Shown here: positions 21,532-29,515 of the stretch, piece after piece
Numbering within the stretch: position 1 is the stretch's first letter
How the letters are laid out: the number at the start of each line of letters is the position of its first letter
Assembly: GCA_945869715.1 (NCBI GenBank)
Contig: CAMBPP010000004.1
Location: 1-31,640, forward strand
Direction of reading: 5' to 3'
DNA length: 31,640 nt
DNA from: Bifidobacterium breve
GTDB taxonomy: Bacteria > Actinomycetota > Acidimicrobiia > Acidimicrobiales > Ilumatobacteraceae
Position numbers and translations under genes: made by a program
The notes under the pieces: generated by a model
Database searches by the model: none
Told to the model about the DNA's origin: nothing
The model's input: the letters and a program-made list of their open reading frames with translations, nothing else

Positions 21532-22818
21532 TTAGTTACCACTTCGTCGTCTGATGCGGTTGTGCGGCATGTCGAGCACTTCGCGATATTGCTCAACAGT
21601 GAGTTGTGCGCAGTGTTTCCAACTCCACCTGCTTGCAACGCGTTTACGGCCCGCAAGACCAATGCGCTCACGCAAAGCTGCGTCGTCGAGGCCACGTCGA
21701 ATTGCTGCAGCTAATGCCTCGGCATCGCCGGCTGGGCACTGCAGCACGGTCTCGCCATCGGTTCCTGTGACTTCGGGTAGCGCACCACCATCGGTAGCAA
21801 CCAGGCAAATTCCTGTGCTCATTGCTTCAATTGCAGGAAGGCTAAAGCCCTCATAAAGGCTCGGAACTACGGCAAGTTGAGCCTCCGCGTACAGTTCCAC
21901 AATTCGTTCATCGCTCACGCCAGAAACAAAGTCAATAGCGTCGGTGAGGCCAAGAGACTCAATGAGGTCGGCGCTATGACCAGCTTTTGGTTTTCCAATA
22001 ATGGTAAGTCGTACATCGCGTTCTGTGCGCAGTTTCGCAAGTGCTTCCAACAAGTATGAAAGACCTTTCAGCGCCACGTCGGCAGACGCGGTGGTAATGA
22101 GTTGACCGGGTTTGCGTTGCACTTCAGGAAGCGGACGGAATAACTCAGGATCAACACCAACCGGCACAAGACGCATGCGGTCTTTACTTACACCCATATC
22201 GGTATGGATGTCGTTGATGGAGTTCTCGCTCACCACAACAATGCGTGGCATTTTGGAAGCAACCTTGCCTTGCATTTCCACAAATGAATACCAGCGCCCA
22301 ATTCCGAATCGTTTGTAACGATTCTTTGTGTGGCTCATCTCTAATTTGCGATCTTTAGTGATGGGGTGATGCAGAGTGACGATGGTAGGAATGATTTTTT
22401 CTATTTTAAGAATGTCGGTACCCAAGCACTGGTTGTCGTGCACCAAGTCGAAATCGTTCACTCTTTTTTTCAGTTCGCGATATGCGCGCATACTGAATGC
22501 CTTGGGCTCTCCAAAAGTGCCTTTAAGAAACTGTGCGGCCTCAACGATGTTGGGAAGGTTGTTGAGTTCCCAGTAGGCCGGGAAACGACCGGGGTACTGG
22601 TCGTTGAAAATATCGAGGCTGGGTAACTGATGAAGGGCAACTCGGGGGTCGAGAATAGGGTAGGGCTGCCCGCCAAAAACTTCAACATGGTGCCCGAGGT
22701 CGGCCAGAGCCTTGGTGAGGTGACGGGTGTATACGCCTTGTCCACCAACGTGGGGCTTGCCACGGTAAGTGAGGTACGCAATACGCAGCGGGCCATGGGG
22801 GTCGGCCGAAGGTTTCAT
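21532..22818 (-). CDS. GT4-family glycosyltransferase
   Basis: The 428-residue GT-B enzyme begins RIAYLTYRGKPHVGGQGVY (12-30), with the acceptor-side Gly-rich loop. It has VHDNQCLGTDIL and VTLHHPITKDRK mid N-domain, the nucleotide-sugar domain start LVPVGVDPELFRPL, and the EX7E motif EGFSLPAIE within VPSLYEGFSLPAIEAMSTG. It is a retaining transferase using a nucleotide-diphosphate sugar at the cytosolic membrane face. The donor and acceptor are unknown. It heads a three-gene cassette with the methyltransferase and the toroid protein, 32 nt after lnt. A TAGCAT box 9 nt before the ATG suggests it can also have its own promoter. Confidence 0.92.
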   Translation of the reverse strand: MKPSADPHGPLRIAYLTYRGKPHVGGQGVYTRHLTKALADLGHHVEVFGGQPYPILDPRVALHQLPSLDIFNDQYPGRFPAYWELNNLPNIVEAAQFLKGTFGEPKAFSMRAYRELKKRVNDFDLVHDNQCLGTDILKIEKIIPTIVTLHHPITKDRKLEMSHTKNRYKRFGIGRWYSFVEMQGKVASKMPRIVVVSENSINDIHTDMGVSKDRMRLVPVGVDPELFRPLPEVQRKPGQLITTASADVALKGLSYLLEALAKLRTERDVRLTIIGKPKAGHSADLIESLGLTDAIDFVSGVSDERIVELYAEAQLAVVPSLYEGFSLPAIEAMSTGICLVATDGGALPEVTGTDGETVLQCPAGDAEALAAAIRRGLDDAALRERIGLAGRKRVASRWSWKHCAQLTVEQYREVLDMPHNRIRRRSGN

Positions 22819-22827
22819 AGGCGGCTC

Positions 22828-22833
22828 ATGCTA
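22828..22833 (-). promoter_or_regulatory. -10 element TAGCAT, 9 nt before the GT4 gene
   Basis: TAGCAT on the minus strand, 9-nt spacer, ATG at 22818, in the 32-bp gap after lnt. It would give the GT4 cassette a near-leaderless promoter of its own. Confidence 0.35.
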
Positions 22834-22850
22834 CCGCCTGGTAGGTGCGC

Positions 22851-24338
22851 TCAGCCTGAGGTCTGTATTCGGCCTTTGCGCTGATGACGAAAAAGGAGAA
22901 GAGCTAAGGCAAGGAGGAGGGAAATGATGACCGGTGAATCGCCTAAATGGGAATACCAGGTTCGCCCTGTACGTAACTCAATGTCGGCAATTTCTAAACG
23001 GCGCTCACTTACCTTCGAGCGTTGTGAAACTTTTCCACTCGGAGAAATAAATGCAGAGAAACCCGTGGGCGCCACTTGCACAACCGAGCGCCCAAACTCG
23101 ATAGCACGTAATTGTGATGATGCAATTTGTTGAGATTGCAAAAGTGTTCCACGATACGAAGAGCCGTTGGTGGGGTTCTTAATGATTGATGCCCCACGTT
23201 CAACTCCTTCATTCACGCGGCCTCCAAAAAATATTTCCCAGGAAATTGGAGTTGCAAATGAAATAGAGGAAAGAGTTTCACCGCTAATAGTGGGATGAGA
23301 AAGCGGAATCACACTGACTGCTGGCGTCTTACCTTTAATTGCATCGAGGCGCACTTGGTGAACAGGCGCACCGAGGGCCTCTAAAAAACCCCGCATAGGA
23401 ATAAATTCGCCGAAGGGAACGCGTCGAACTTTTTCATAACGGTCAATGATCTCGCCTTCAGGAGTAACAACAACTTGCGCATTCGCAAAATTATCGGGCG
23501 GCACGTCGTCGGTGACGCCAATTGAAATTGGGGCATTGAGCCGTTTTGCTTCTTGAGCAATTTCTTTAGCTTCACGCGAATTGCTGAAGGTAGGTACGTC
23601 GACAACGTTTTCTGGCCATATCACCACATCAATTTTCTGATCGAGCGTCAGCATTTGTGTCGCTGTGAGGTGGCGTAAAACAACATCACGTGGGCTGGTG
23701 TTTGCGGTCCGCGTTCCTTGTGGGCCACCCCCTTGAACGTAAGCAATACGCAGTTTCGTATTGCCGGAGAAGTTTTGTCCTGCGGGCGCAATTGCAAGAA
23801 GGAGTACCGCAGTGGCGATGCAAGGTATGACAAGTCGAAATCGGGAGAAAAGAATGACAGCAAACTGCCAAGTCAGATACGACACAAGCAGTGCACCACC
23901 AATACGACCAAAACTCGCCAACCAAGTATTTGATTGTGTCATCGCAAGAGTTGCTATTGGGACACCGCCAAAGGGCCAAGAAAAACGCAGAGCTTCAACG
24001 AGCACATGCGCTATGGGTTGTAGGAAACGTCGTGGTTCTCTGCCGAATATCAATAGTTCAGCAACACCATGCAGACACGAAAAAAAGACCACGGTGAAGA
24101 AGTAGCCAGGAATCGAGATGTGCCAGATCCATGCCAAAGTGGGCAGAAACCAGCCGATGCCGAGTGAGAAGCCTGCGAAAAAAGCTTGTTTCCCCGATGC
24201 ACTTTTTTGCGAGACTTTATGGAAAATGCCTAGCCCAATGAAGGCAAATGGCCACCAACCCCAGGGTGGCATAGCAAATGCAATACAAAGGCCAGCTATC
24301 ACACTGCGATAGCGAATAAATTGCACAGGCGTTTTCAT
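22851..24338 (-). CDS. lnt: Apolipoprotein N-acyltransferase-like membrane protein, catalytic Cys replaced by Ser
   Basis: From ATG 24338 the product is 495 residues. It has about six N-terminal membrane helices, a periplasmic nitrilase-like domain (about 195-460) and a final helix (ISLLLALALLLF). The Glu of the triad is Glu243 (VIWPENVVDVP) and the Lys is Lys303 (YEKVRRVPFGEFIP). Where E. coli Lnt has the acylated Cys387 (ICYE) this protein has Ser366 (PISWEIFFGG). Canonical Lnt adds the third acyl chain to lipoproteins after Lgt and LspA. The frame extends upstream to 24389, but ATG 24338 is preferred because it shares the A of the hemY stop (TAATG), indicating coupling. Confidence 0.85.
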   Translation of the reverse strand: MKTPVQFIRYRSVIAGLCIAFAMPPWGWWPFAFIGLGIFHKVSQKSASGKQAFFAGFSLGIGWFLPTLAWIWHISIPGYFFTVVFFSCLHGVAELLIFGREPRRFLQPIAHVLVEALRFSWPFGGVPIATLAMTQSNTWLASFGRIGGALLVSYLTWQFAVILFSRFRLVIPCIATAVLLLAIAPAGQNFSGNTKLRIAYVQGGGPQGTRTANTSPRDVVLRHLTATQMLTLDQKIDVVIWPENVVDVPTFSNSREAKEIAQEAKRLNAPISIGVTDDVPPDNFANAQVVVTPEGEIIDRYEKVRRVPFGEFIPMRGFLEALGAPVHQVRLDAIKGKTPAVSVIPLSHPTISGETLSSISFATPISWEIFFGGRVNEGVERGASIIKNPTNGSSYRGTLLQSQQIASSQLRAIEFGRSVVQVAPTGFSAFISPSGKVSQRSKVSERRLEIADIELRTGRTWYSHLGDSPVIISLLLALALLLFRHQRKGRIQTSG

Positions 24339-25750
24339 TAGATACTCGAAATAATCTTCTGGGCACTCATTACGCCTTGCTGCACGCATGATGGAACGCC
24401 AATTCCTCTGAAACTCGCGCCTGCTAAGAGCACTTGTGGCATTTTTTCAGCTAACTGTTTTTCTAGATGCTCAACATGGGCAACATGGTGCGGGCGGTAC
24501 TGAGGAAAACTCTCTTTCCAGCGGGTAATTCGTAGTGCTGTTGGTTCAAGATCAACGAGAAGATGGCGCTTGATATCGGCAAGAACGAAGGAAGTTAATT
24601 CTTCATCGGAGTGTTCATGAAGGGGCATTCCATCTCTGCCAAGTGACACACGCAGAATTGCAGATTCAGTTGTGTTGAGATGTGCCCATTTTTGAGATGC
24701 AAAGGAAACCGCTGTAATAAACCTTTGTTCAGGCTTTGGCACTAAGTATCCGCTGCCGGTGGCCGTTGGCGGAAGAGATTCTTTGGGCACCGCAAGTGCA
24801 ACCATCACCACAGAAGCATGTGAACTTTGTGCAAGGAGTTGCGAAACTTTTGGCGCTGATTCTGCAAAAAAGCCAGCAGAGTGTTTGGCAGGAGAGCACA
24901 CAACAACGTGGTTGGCGGTAAGGGTCTCACTTGCGCCATTTGCAGTGAAGTGAACAGAGTATTTCCCATCGCTTGAAGCGGGCTCGACCGAAGAAACGTG
25001 CGCGTTCAGGCAAATGGTGCCACCGAGTTTCTCGACGGCCTCTTGAGTAGCCGTAATTAAGGCACCCATGCCAGTGAGAGGAGCCCCAAAAATAGGAGTA
25101 GCAGCAACTTCGGCAGTGGGTTTTGGCATGCCACGAGCGGTGAGCAAAACGCTGCGACTGCTTGATGCGAGAGCACTCAATTGCGGAACCATCTCGAGTG
25201 AGAAGTGATCGGTGTCGGCTGCGTAGATGCTGCCCACAAGGGGGTCAATGAGCATGTTGTGTACTTCATTGCCAAAGCGCCGACGCATGTAAGTACCAAT
25301 GGAGTCACTTGCAGTAGAGGTGCGTGGCAGCACAACGTCGAGTGCAGCACGCAATTTCCCCCGAGGTGAAATGAGCCGTGAAGTGGCGAGCGAGGAAAGT
25401 TGTGTGGGTACACCCAGCAGGAGTCCGGCAGGCAGACGATGTAAACCATTGCGCCAAACAGAAGCGTGCCCAGATGACGGCGAAGTGATGTGAGAACCAA
25501 GACCAACATCTTTTGCTAGTTGAGCAGCGAAGGGCACACGCAATAGAAATGCATCGGCACCCTCATCGACATGAGACAGACCTGCAAAAGGAGATGTGCG
25601 AATGACGCCACCTGTTGTGGGCTGAGATTCAAGAAGCGTGACGCGAAGATGTGGCGCTGCAGTGAGAAGTGAATGAGCACAAGACAGGCCGGTAATACCA
25701 GCGCCAATAATGACTACATGATGTTCTGCAGAGACGGATTCTTCTGGCAT
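24338..25750 (-). CDS. hemY: Coproporphyrinogen/protoporphyrinogen III oxidase, HemY/CgoX type
   Basis: The 470-residue flavoprotein starts with the FAD Rossmann motif VVIIGAGITGLSCAHSLL (12-29) and continues with GGVIRTSPFAGLSHVDEGADAF (about 47-68, given here only as GGVIRTS and DEGADAF). A late GIGVPSCVQQGVMSAQKI matches the C-terminal FAD site. It removes six electrons from the porphyrinogen using O2. In actinobacteria HemY normally oxidises coproporphyrinogen III, upstream of the ferrochelatase. It follows hemH by 11 nt and overlaps lnt by 1 nt. Confidence 0.92.
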   Translation of the reverse strand: MPEESVSAEHHVVIIGAGITGLSCAHSLLTAAPHLRVTLLESQPTTGGVIRTSPFAGLSHVDEGADAFLLRVPFAAQLAKDVGLGSHITSPSSGHASVWRNGLHRLPAGLLLGVPTQLSSLATSRLISPRGKLRAALDVVLPRTSTASDSIGTYMRRRFGNEVHNMLIDPLVGSIYAADTDHFSLEMVPQLSALASSSRSVLLTARGMPKPTAEVAATPIFGAPLTGMGALITATQEAVEKLGGTICLNAHVSSVEPASSDGKYSVHFTANGASETLTANHVVVCSPAKHSAGFFAESAPKVSQLLAQSSHASVVMVALAVPKESLPPTATGSGYLVPKPEQRFITAVSFASQKWAHLNTTESAILRVSLGRDGMPLHEHSDEELTSFVLADIKRHLLVDLEPTALRITRWKESFPQYRPHHVAHVEHLEKQLAEKMPQVLLAGASFRGIGVPSCVQQGVMSAQKIISSI

Positions 25751-25761
25751 TTTGCCTTAAT

Positions 25762-26685
25762 TCATTGGTTGGCTGCATGCACGCGGTGAGCAAGTGCATT
25801 CATTATTGATCCATTGTCATTCACACATTCTGTTCGCGCAAATGCGAGCCCATGTTGCTGAGCGCGATGCAAGGCCTCAATATCCAGGTCAAAAAGTACT
25901 TCAAGGTGATCTGCCACGAAGCCACATGCACTCACGAGTACGCCTGCGGCAGGAGTCGTTTGTGCAGCAAGTGCATCAATGACGTCAAGAATGTCGGGAC
26001 CAATCCAAGGTTCTGGGGTGCGACCAGCAGATTGCCAAGCAATGGACCACTGAGTATTTTCTTCGAGTCCTAGTTTTGCGGCAACTGCAACAGCGGTTGA
26101 CCGCAACTCGGCGGGGTATGGGTCGCCGGCATCAATAATGCGTTGAGGAAGCGAATGGGCAGTGAAGAGCACATGAGTGGCGGCCGGCATTGATGCCAAC
26201 TTTGCAGACATGTCGGCTGCAAGAAATTCAATGAATGCCTCTTCGGTCGCCCAGCTTGTTATGCCCGTAACAGAAATGCCGTGAGGTGTTGCTGCTTCTG
26301 TTGCACGACCGATGTATTGGCCAATACTGAATGAAGAATAATGTGGGGCAAGTACCAGTGCGATAATTTTCGTGAAACCTTCAGTTGCAAGTTGTTGTAC
26401 CGCATCTTCAATCATCGGCGCAGCGTGTTTCAGACCTAAAGCAACGTGATAAGTGTCTGGAGCGATGTTGTTCAGAGCTGTCTGCAACGCATCACGTTGA
26501 GATTCGGTGAGCGCAGCAAGGGGCGACAAGCCACCAATGGCCTCATAGCGTGCGGTGAGGTCGCTCAGTTGTTCATCGGTGGGTACGCGACCTCTCCGGA
26601 TATCGGTGTAGTAAGGCAAAATTTCTTCACGACTACGTGGGGTTCCGTATGCCATGAGAAGAACTGCTGTTTTTGTGTTGCTCAT
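25762..26685 (-). CDS. hemH: Ferrochelatase, probably coproporphyrin type (CpfC)
   Basis: The 307-residue protein has MAYGTP with Tyr13, His177 in TAHSLP and Glu262 in DHLEVLFDLD. These correspond to Tyr13, His183 and Glu264 of B. subtilis CpfC, which inserts Fe2+ into coproporphyrin III. It is soluble and short, with no C-terminal membrane helix. The cysteines that hold the [2Fe-2S] cluster of some actinobacterial enzymes are not present as a group (only SACGF and TECVN near the end). AAGGA lies 8 nt before the ATG, and ATGA overlap with the hemE stop implies coupling. Confidence 0.94.
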   Translation of the reverse strand: MSNTKTAVLLMAYGTPRSREEILPYYTDIRRGRVPTDEQLSDLTARYEAIGGLSPLAALTESQRDALQTALNNIAPDTYHVALGLKHAAPMIEDAVQQLATEGFTKIIALVLAPHYSSFSIGQYIGRATEAATPHGISVTGITSWATEEAFIEFLAADMSAKLASMPAATHVLFTAHSLPQRIIDAGDPYPAELRSTAVAVAAKLGLEENTQWSIAWQSAGRTPEPWIGPDILDVIDALAAQTTPAAGVLVSACGFVADHLEVLFDLDIEALHRAQQHGLAFARTECVNDNGSIMNALAHRVHAANQ

Positions 26686-27722
26686 TGCGCTGTCCTTTCA
26701 TGAACATGTTGCACGATTGCGTGGAGAACATCGGGGTTGCACTGCGGTGTGACACCATGACCAAGGTTGAAAATATGACCTGGGTGTTGCGCGTTGCTCG
26801 CAAGAACTTCATCTGCTGCTGCAAGTGCTAGTTCCACGCCTTCAAGGACACGATCGGTATTCAAGTTTCCTTGGAGCACAACATTTCCCCCAAGTCGTTC
26901 ACGTACGGCTTGAAGAGTAATAGTCGCGTCGATCCCCATGATGGAGGCACCTGCCTCGTGCATGGCTTCAAGTAGATGTGAACAATTCACTCCAAAATGA
27001 ATGCCGGCTGCTTCCGGGTGCAATCGAGATAACTCGGTAAATACATTTTTGGTGTGCGGAAGAACATATTTCCTGTAATCGTCAACTGTTAACGCACCTA
27101 CCCAGCTATCAAAAATTTGAAATGCTTGTGCGCCATGTTGAATTTGTGCGGAAACGAGTGCAACAGCGTGTTGCGTGAGTCTTTCCATCACGCTGTGCCA
27201 CAACACGTCGTTGTTGCGCATCATTGCAAAAGAGTTTTCGTAAGTTCTGCTTGGTCTTCCTTCAATGAGGTAGCTAGCAACGGTAAACGGGGCACCGGCA
27301 AAACCAAGAAGCGGTACTTCAAGTTCTTTCACCAACATGTCAATTGTTTGCATGACATAGTGCATGTCTGTTTCGGGTTCAAGAGTGCGTAGTCGAGCGA
27401 GGTCGTCGTTGGTGCGCAGGGGAGTAGGGGCGACAGGGCCGGTACCCGGTGCTACGTCAATGCCGAAACCAACGGCATGTGAAGAAACCACGATGTCGCT
27501 GTAAAGAACTGCTGCGTCTACGCCGTATCGCCGCACGGGCTGCAATGTAAATTCTGCAGCGAGCTCGGGGTTTTTAATGGCATCTAAAATGCTTCCCTCG
27601 CCACGTAAGGCTCGGTATTCAGGAAGGCTGCGACCCGCTTGCCGCATAAACCACACCGGTGTGTGCGTTGCGCGTTCGCCACGGGCGGCTGCGAGAAACG
27701 GAGAAGTAGGTAGTGCTGTCAT
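26682..27722 (-). CDS. hemE: Uroporphyrinogen decarboxylase
   Basis: From ATG 27722 the product is 346 residues, the usual size. PVWFMRQAGRSLPEYR (about 22-37) supplies the substrate-binding arginines and AVLYSDIVVSSHAVGFG the catalytic-type Asp. VDDYRKYVLPH and GIHFGVNCSHLLEAM follow, then the C-terminal GHGVTPQCNPD. It decarboxylates uroporphyrinogen III to coproporphyrinogen III. The frame runs on upstream to 28058 inside the M48 gene, but that extension is not family sequence. ATGA coupling to hemH follows. No -10 box was found, so it may be transcribed with the M48 gene 47 nt upstream. Confidence 0.95.
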   Translation of the reverse strand: MTALPTSPFLAAARGERATHTPVWFMRQAGRSLPEYRALRGEGSILDAIKNPELAAEFTLQPVRRYGVDAAVLYSDIVVSSHAVGFGIDVAPGTGPVAPTPLRTNDDLARLRTLEPETDMHYVMQTIDMLVKELEVPLLGFAGAPFTVASYLIEGRPSRTYENSFAMMRNNDVLWHSVMERLTQHAVALVSAQIQHGAQAFQIFDSWVGALTVDDYRKYVLPHTKNVFTELSRLHPEAAGIHFGVNCSHLLEAMHEAGASIMGIDATITLQAVRERLGGNVVLQGNLNTDRVLEGVELALAAADEVLASNAQHPGHIFNLGHGVTPQCNPDVLHAIVQHVHERTAQ

Positions 27723-27769
27723 GATTGAGCGCAAGTGGATTGACCAGTAATGAGGTGCACCTTGACAGG

Positions 27770-28690
27770 TTACCTGCGTTGCTGTTGCGTACGAAGTTGA
27801 GCCTCTATCCGAGCAATACGGGTACGCGCCTCTGGATGAGAAGAAAAGATCTTCTCGTGCCACTGTTTTTTCGCCAAGCGCAGAGTGCGCGATTCTTGTT
27901 GTGCATCTTGATGAGGAAAACTGAATCGGGAAAGCGCGGCAGATAACTGTTTCCCAAAGCCAAGTGTCACAGCACGAGCGTCGGCCTGGAACTCGGCATT
28001 TTTCCCCACAATGTTGTTCAAAATGTGAGCGCTCAGAAGTGAAGCTTGGAAAATCCAAGCAATCGCAGCAAATAAAGAAGTAATGAGTTTGCTGGGAATG
28101 CGGAAGTACTCATGACGTGGCACGAGAGCGTGCTCAATGCGAAGTGCTGTTCCTTGAAGAAAAAATCCGAGACGTGCACATGCAATGATGGGCAAACTGA
28201 GCCATTGCCCTATTGATAATGCAACGGTATGAGCGCCAAGGTGGTGACTCATTTCATGGGCCACTACACCAGTAAGTTCAGCGTCGCTGAGATGTTGCAC
28301 GGCATATGAACTGACAACAAGTATGTGCCCACCACATGCGAAGGCGTTGACGTCGTTGCTTTCGTCAATTGCAACAATGAATCGCGGCGTATGTAACCGA
28401 GCACTTTGGGCAACAATTTTTATCAGTGGGGCAAGTCGTTCCATTTCATGTGCATTTGGTGTTCGCGTACCAAGGAGTCTCACTACGAAGAGACGTTGCG
28501 CAGGAAGAAAAAACATGAGACCGGCACCAAGCGCAACAATACAATGGAAAACGAAAAAATTCACCGAAAAAATAAGTGAGAAACACCACCAGAAAAATGA
28601 CGTAGAAACAATCCAGGCCGGAAGAAGTGCAATGACAGGAATAACGGCACTGAAGGCAGATGATTCCACCGATTTCCTTCGTTGCCGCAT
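27770..28690 (-). CDS. M48-family (HtpX-like) membrane metalloprotease
   Basis: The 306-residue protein has two N-terminal membrane helices (about 14-32 and 35-62), a zincin core with VVAHEMSHH (zinc ligands His145 and His149, catalytic Glu146), and third ligand Glu233 in NAEFQADARA, so the active site is complete. More hydrophobic segments lie at about 155-180 and 200-225. HtpX-type proteases degrade damaged membrane proteins from the cytoplasmic side. It is divergent from the esterase gene. The ATG at 28690 is supported by a -10 box 6 nt upstream. It may head the haem/lnt operon. Confidence 0.9.
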   Translation of the reverse strand: MRQRRKSVESSAFSAVIPVIALLPAWIVSTSFFWWCFSLIFSVNFFVFHCIVALGAGLMFFLPAQRLFVVRLLGTRTPNAHEMERLAPLIKIVAQSARLHTPRFIVAIDESNDVNAFACGGHILVVSSYAVQHLSDAELTGVVAHEMSHHLGAHTVALSIGQWLSLPIIACARLGFFLQGTALRIEHALVPRHEYFRIPSKLITSLFAAIAWIFQASLLSAHILNNIVGKNAEFQADARAVTLGFGKQLSAALSRFSFPHQDAQQESRTLRLAKKQWHEKIFSSHPEARTRIARIEAQLRTQQQRR

Positions 28691-28696
28691 AGTTCT

Positions 28697-28702
28697 AGGC
28701 TA
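28697..28702 (-). promoter_or_regulatory. -10 element TAGCCT, 6 nt before the M48 gene
   Basis: On the minus strand TAGCCT, 6-nt spacer, ATG at 28690, no SD. It is the likely promoter of the eight-gene minus-strand run, leaderless by spacing. Confidence 0.45.
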
Positions 28703-28734
28703 GACACGAAGGCGAGCCAATCATCGGAACGATC

Positions 28735-28740
28735 TACACT
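28735..28740 (+). promoter_or_regulatory. -10 element TACACT that sets the esterase start
   Basis: TACACT is followed by GTGGGC and then ATG at 28747. A GTG at 28741 directly abuts the box and cannot lie downstream of the transcription start, so the ATG 6 nt away is the start of a leaderless mRNA. Confidence 0.5.
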
Positions 28741-28746
28741 GTGGGC

Positions 28747-29511
28747 ATGGCAACTCATGAGGTAATGGCTGGTGCAGAAGCGTGGTCCCATCAAGGAACT
28801 CTCACCACAGGTGTTTTGGTGGTGCATGGTTTCACGGGTAACCCTGGTTCAATGCGGGGTCTCGCTGAGGCATGTGCTTCGGCCGGCTTTCATGTAGAGA
28901 TGCCTCGACTCGCTGGGCACGGAACCGACATTGAAGACATGTTGCCCACAACGTGGAGCGACTGGTTGCGCGATGCCGATACTGCTTACGCCATGTTGGC
29001 GTTACGTGTGGAAAAAGTGGTGGTCATGGGTTTGTCGATGGGCGGAACACTCACCTTGTGGCTTGCAGCACTACACCCCAACATCGCGGGCATTGTTTGC
29101 GTGAACCCTGCTACTCAGGCAATGCCTGATGAAATAGTGAATGCTATTGAAGGCATGTTGACAGAGGGCACTGAGGTGATTCCAGGTATCGGTAGCGATA
29201 TCGCCGACCCTGACACAACGGAAAACGCGTATCCAGGCACTCCCATTCGTCCGCTGCTCTCTTTCATTGCCGATGGCTTAAAACCACTTGCCCAGCGGTT
29301 ACCAGAAGCAAAAGTGCCGTTGTTGCTCTTCACCTCAACGCAAGACCACGTGGTGAGCCCGGCCGATAGCGATTTCGTTGTTGCAACATATGGCGGGGCA
29401 GTTGAACAAGTGAAATTAGAACGCAGTTATCACGTTGCCACTCAAGACTTCGATAAGCAAATCATTTTTGAAGGCGCAGTCAATTTCACTTTTGCTGTAG
29501 CGGAAAGTTAG
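28747..29511 (+). CDS. Alpha/beta-hydrolase, carboxylesterase/monoacylglycerol-lipase type
   Basis: The 254-residue protein has the oxyanion-loop sequence VLVVHGFTGNPGSM (23-36), nucleophile Ser97 in GLSMGG, acid Asp200 in TSTQDHVV and base His229 in RSYHVATQD. The pattern FTGNP and the size match the Est30-like carboxylesterase/monoglyceride lipase group. It is cytosolic and hydrolyses short acyl esters or monoglycerides. The start at ATG 28747 is preferred over GTG 28741 because of the -10 box position. lgt follows 4 nt after its stop, consistent with co-transcription. Confidence 0.9.
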   Translation: MATHEVMAGAEAWSHQGTLTTGVLVVHGFTGNPGSMRGLAEACASAGFHVEMPRLAGHGTDIEDMLPTTWSDWLRDADTAYAMLALRVEKVVVMGLSMGGTLTLWLAALHPNIAGIVCVNPATQAMPDEIVNAIEGMLTEGTEVIPGIGSDIADPDTTENAYPGTPIRPLLSFIADGLKPLAQRLPEAKVPLLLFTSTQDHVVSPADSDFVVATYGGAVEQVKLERSYHVATQDFDKQIIFEGAVNFTFAVAES

Positions 29512-29515
29512 CTCA

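Noticed and set aside
27723..28058. Longer N-terminus for HemE
   Set aside because: The extension reads through the M48 gene in another frame and resembles no HemE N-terminus.
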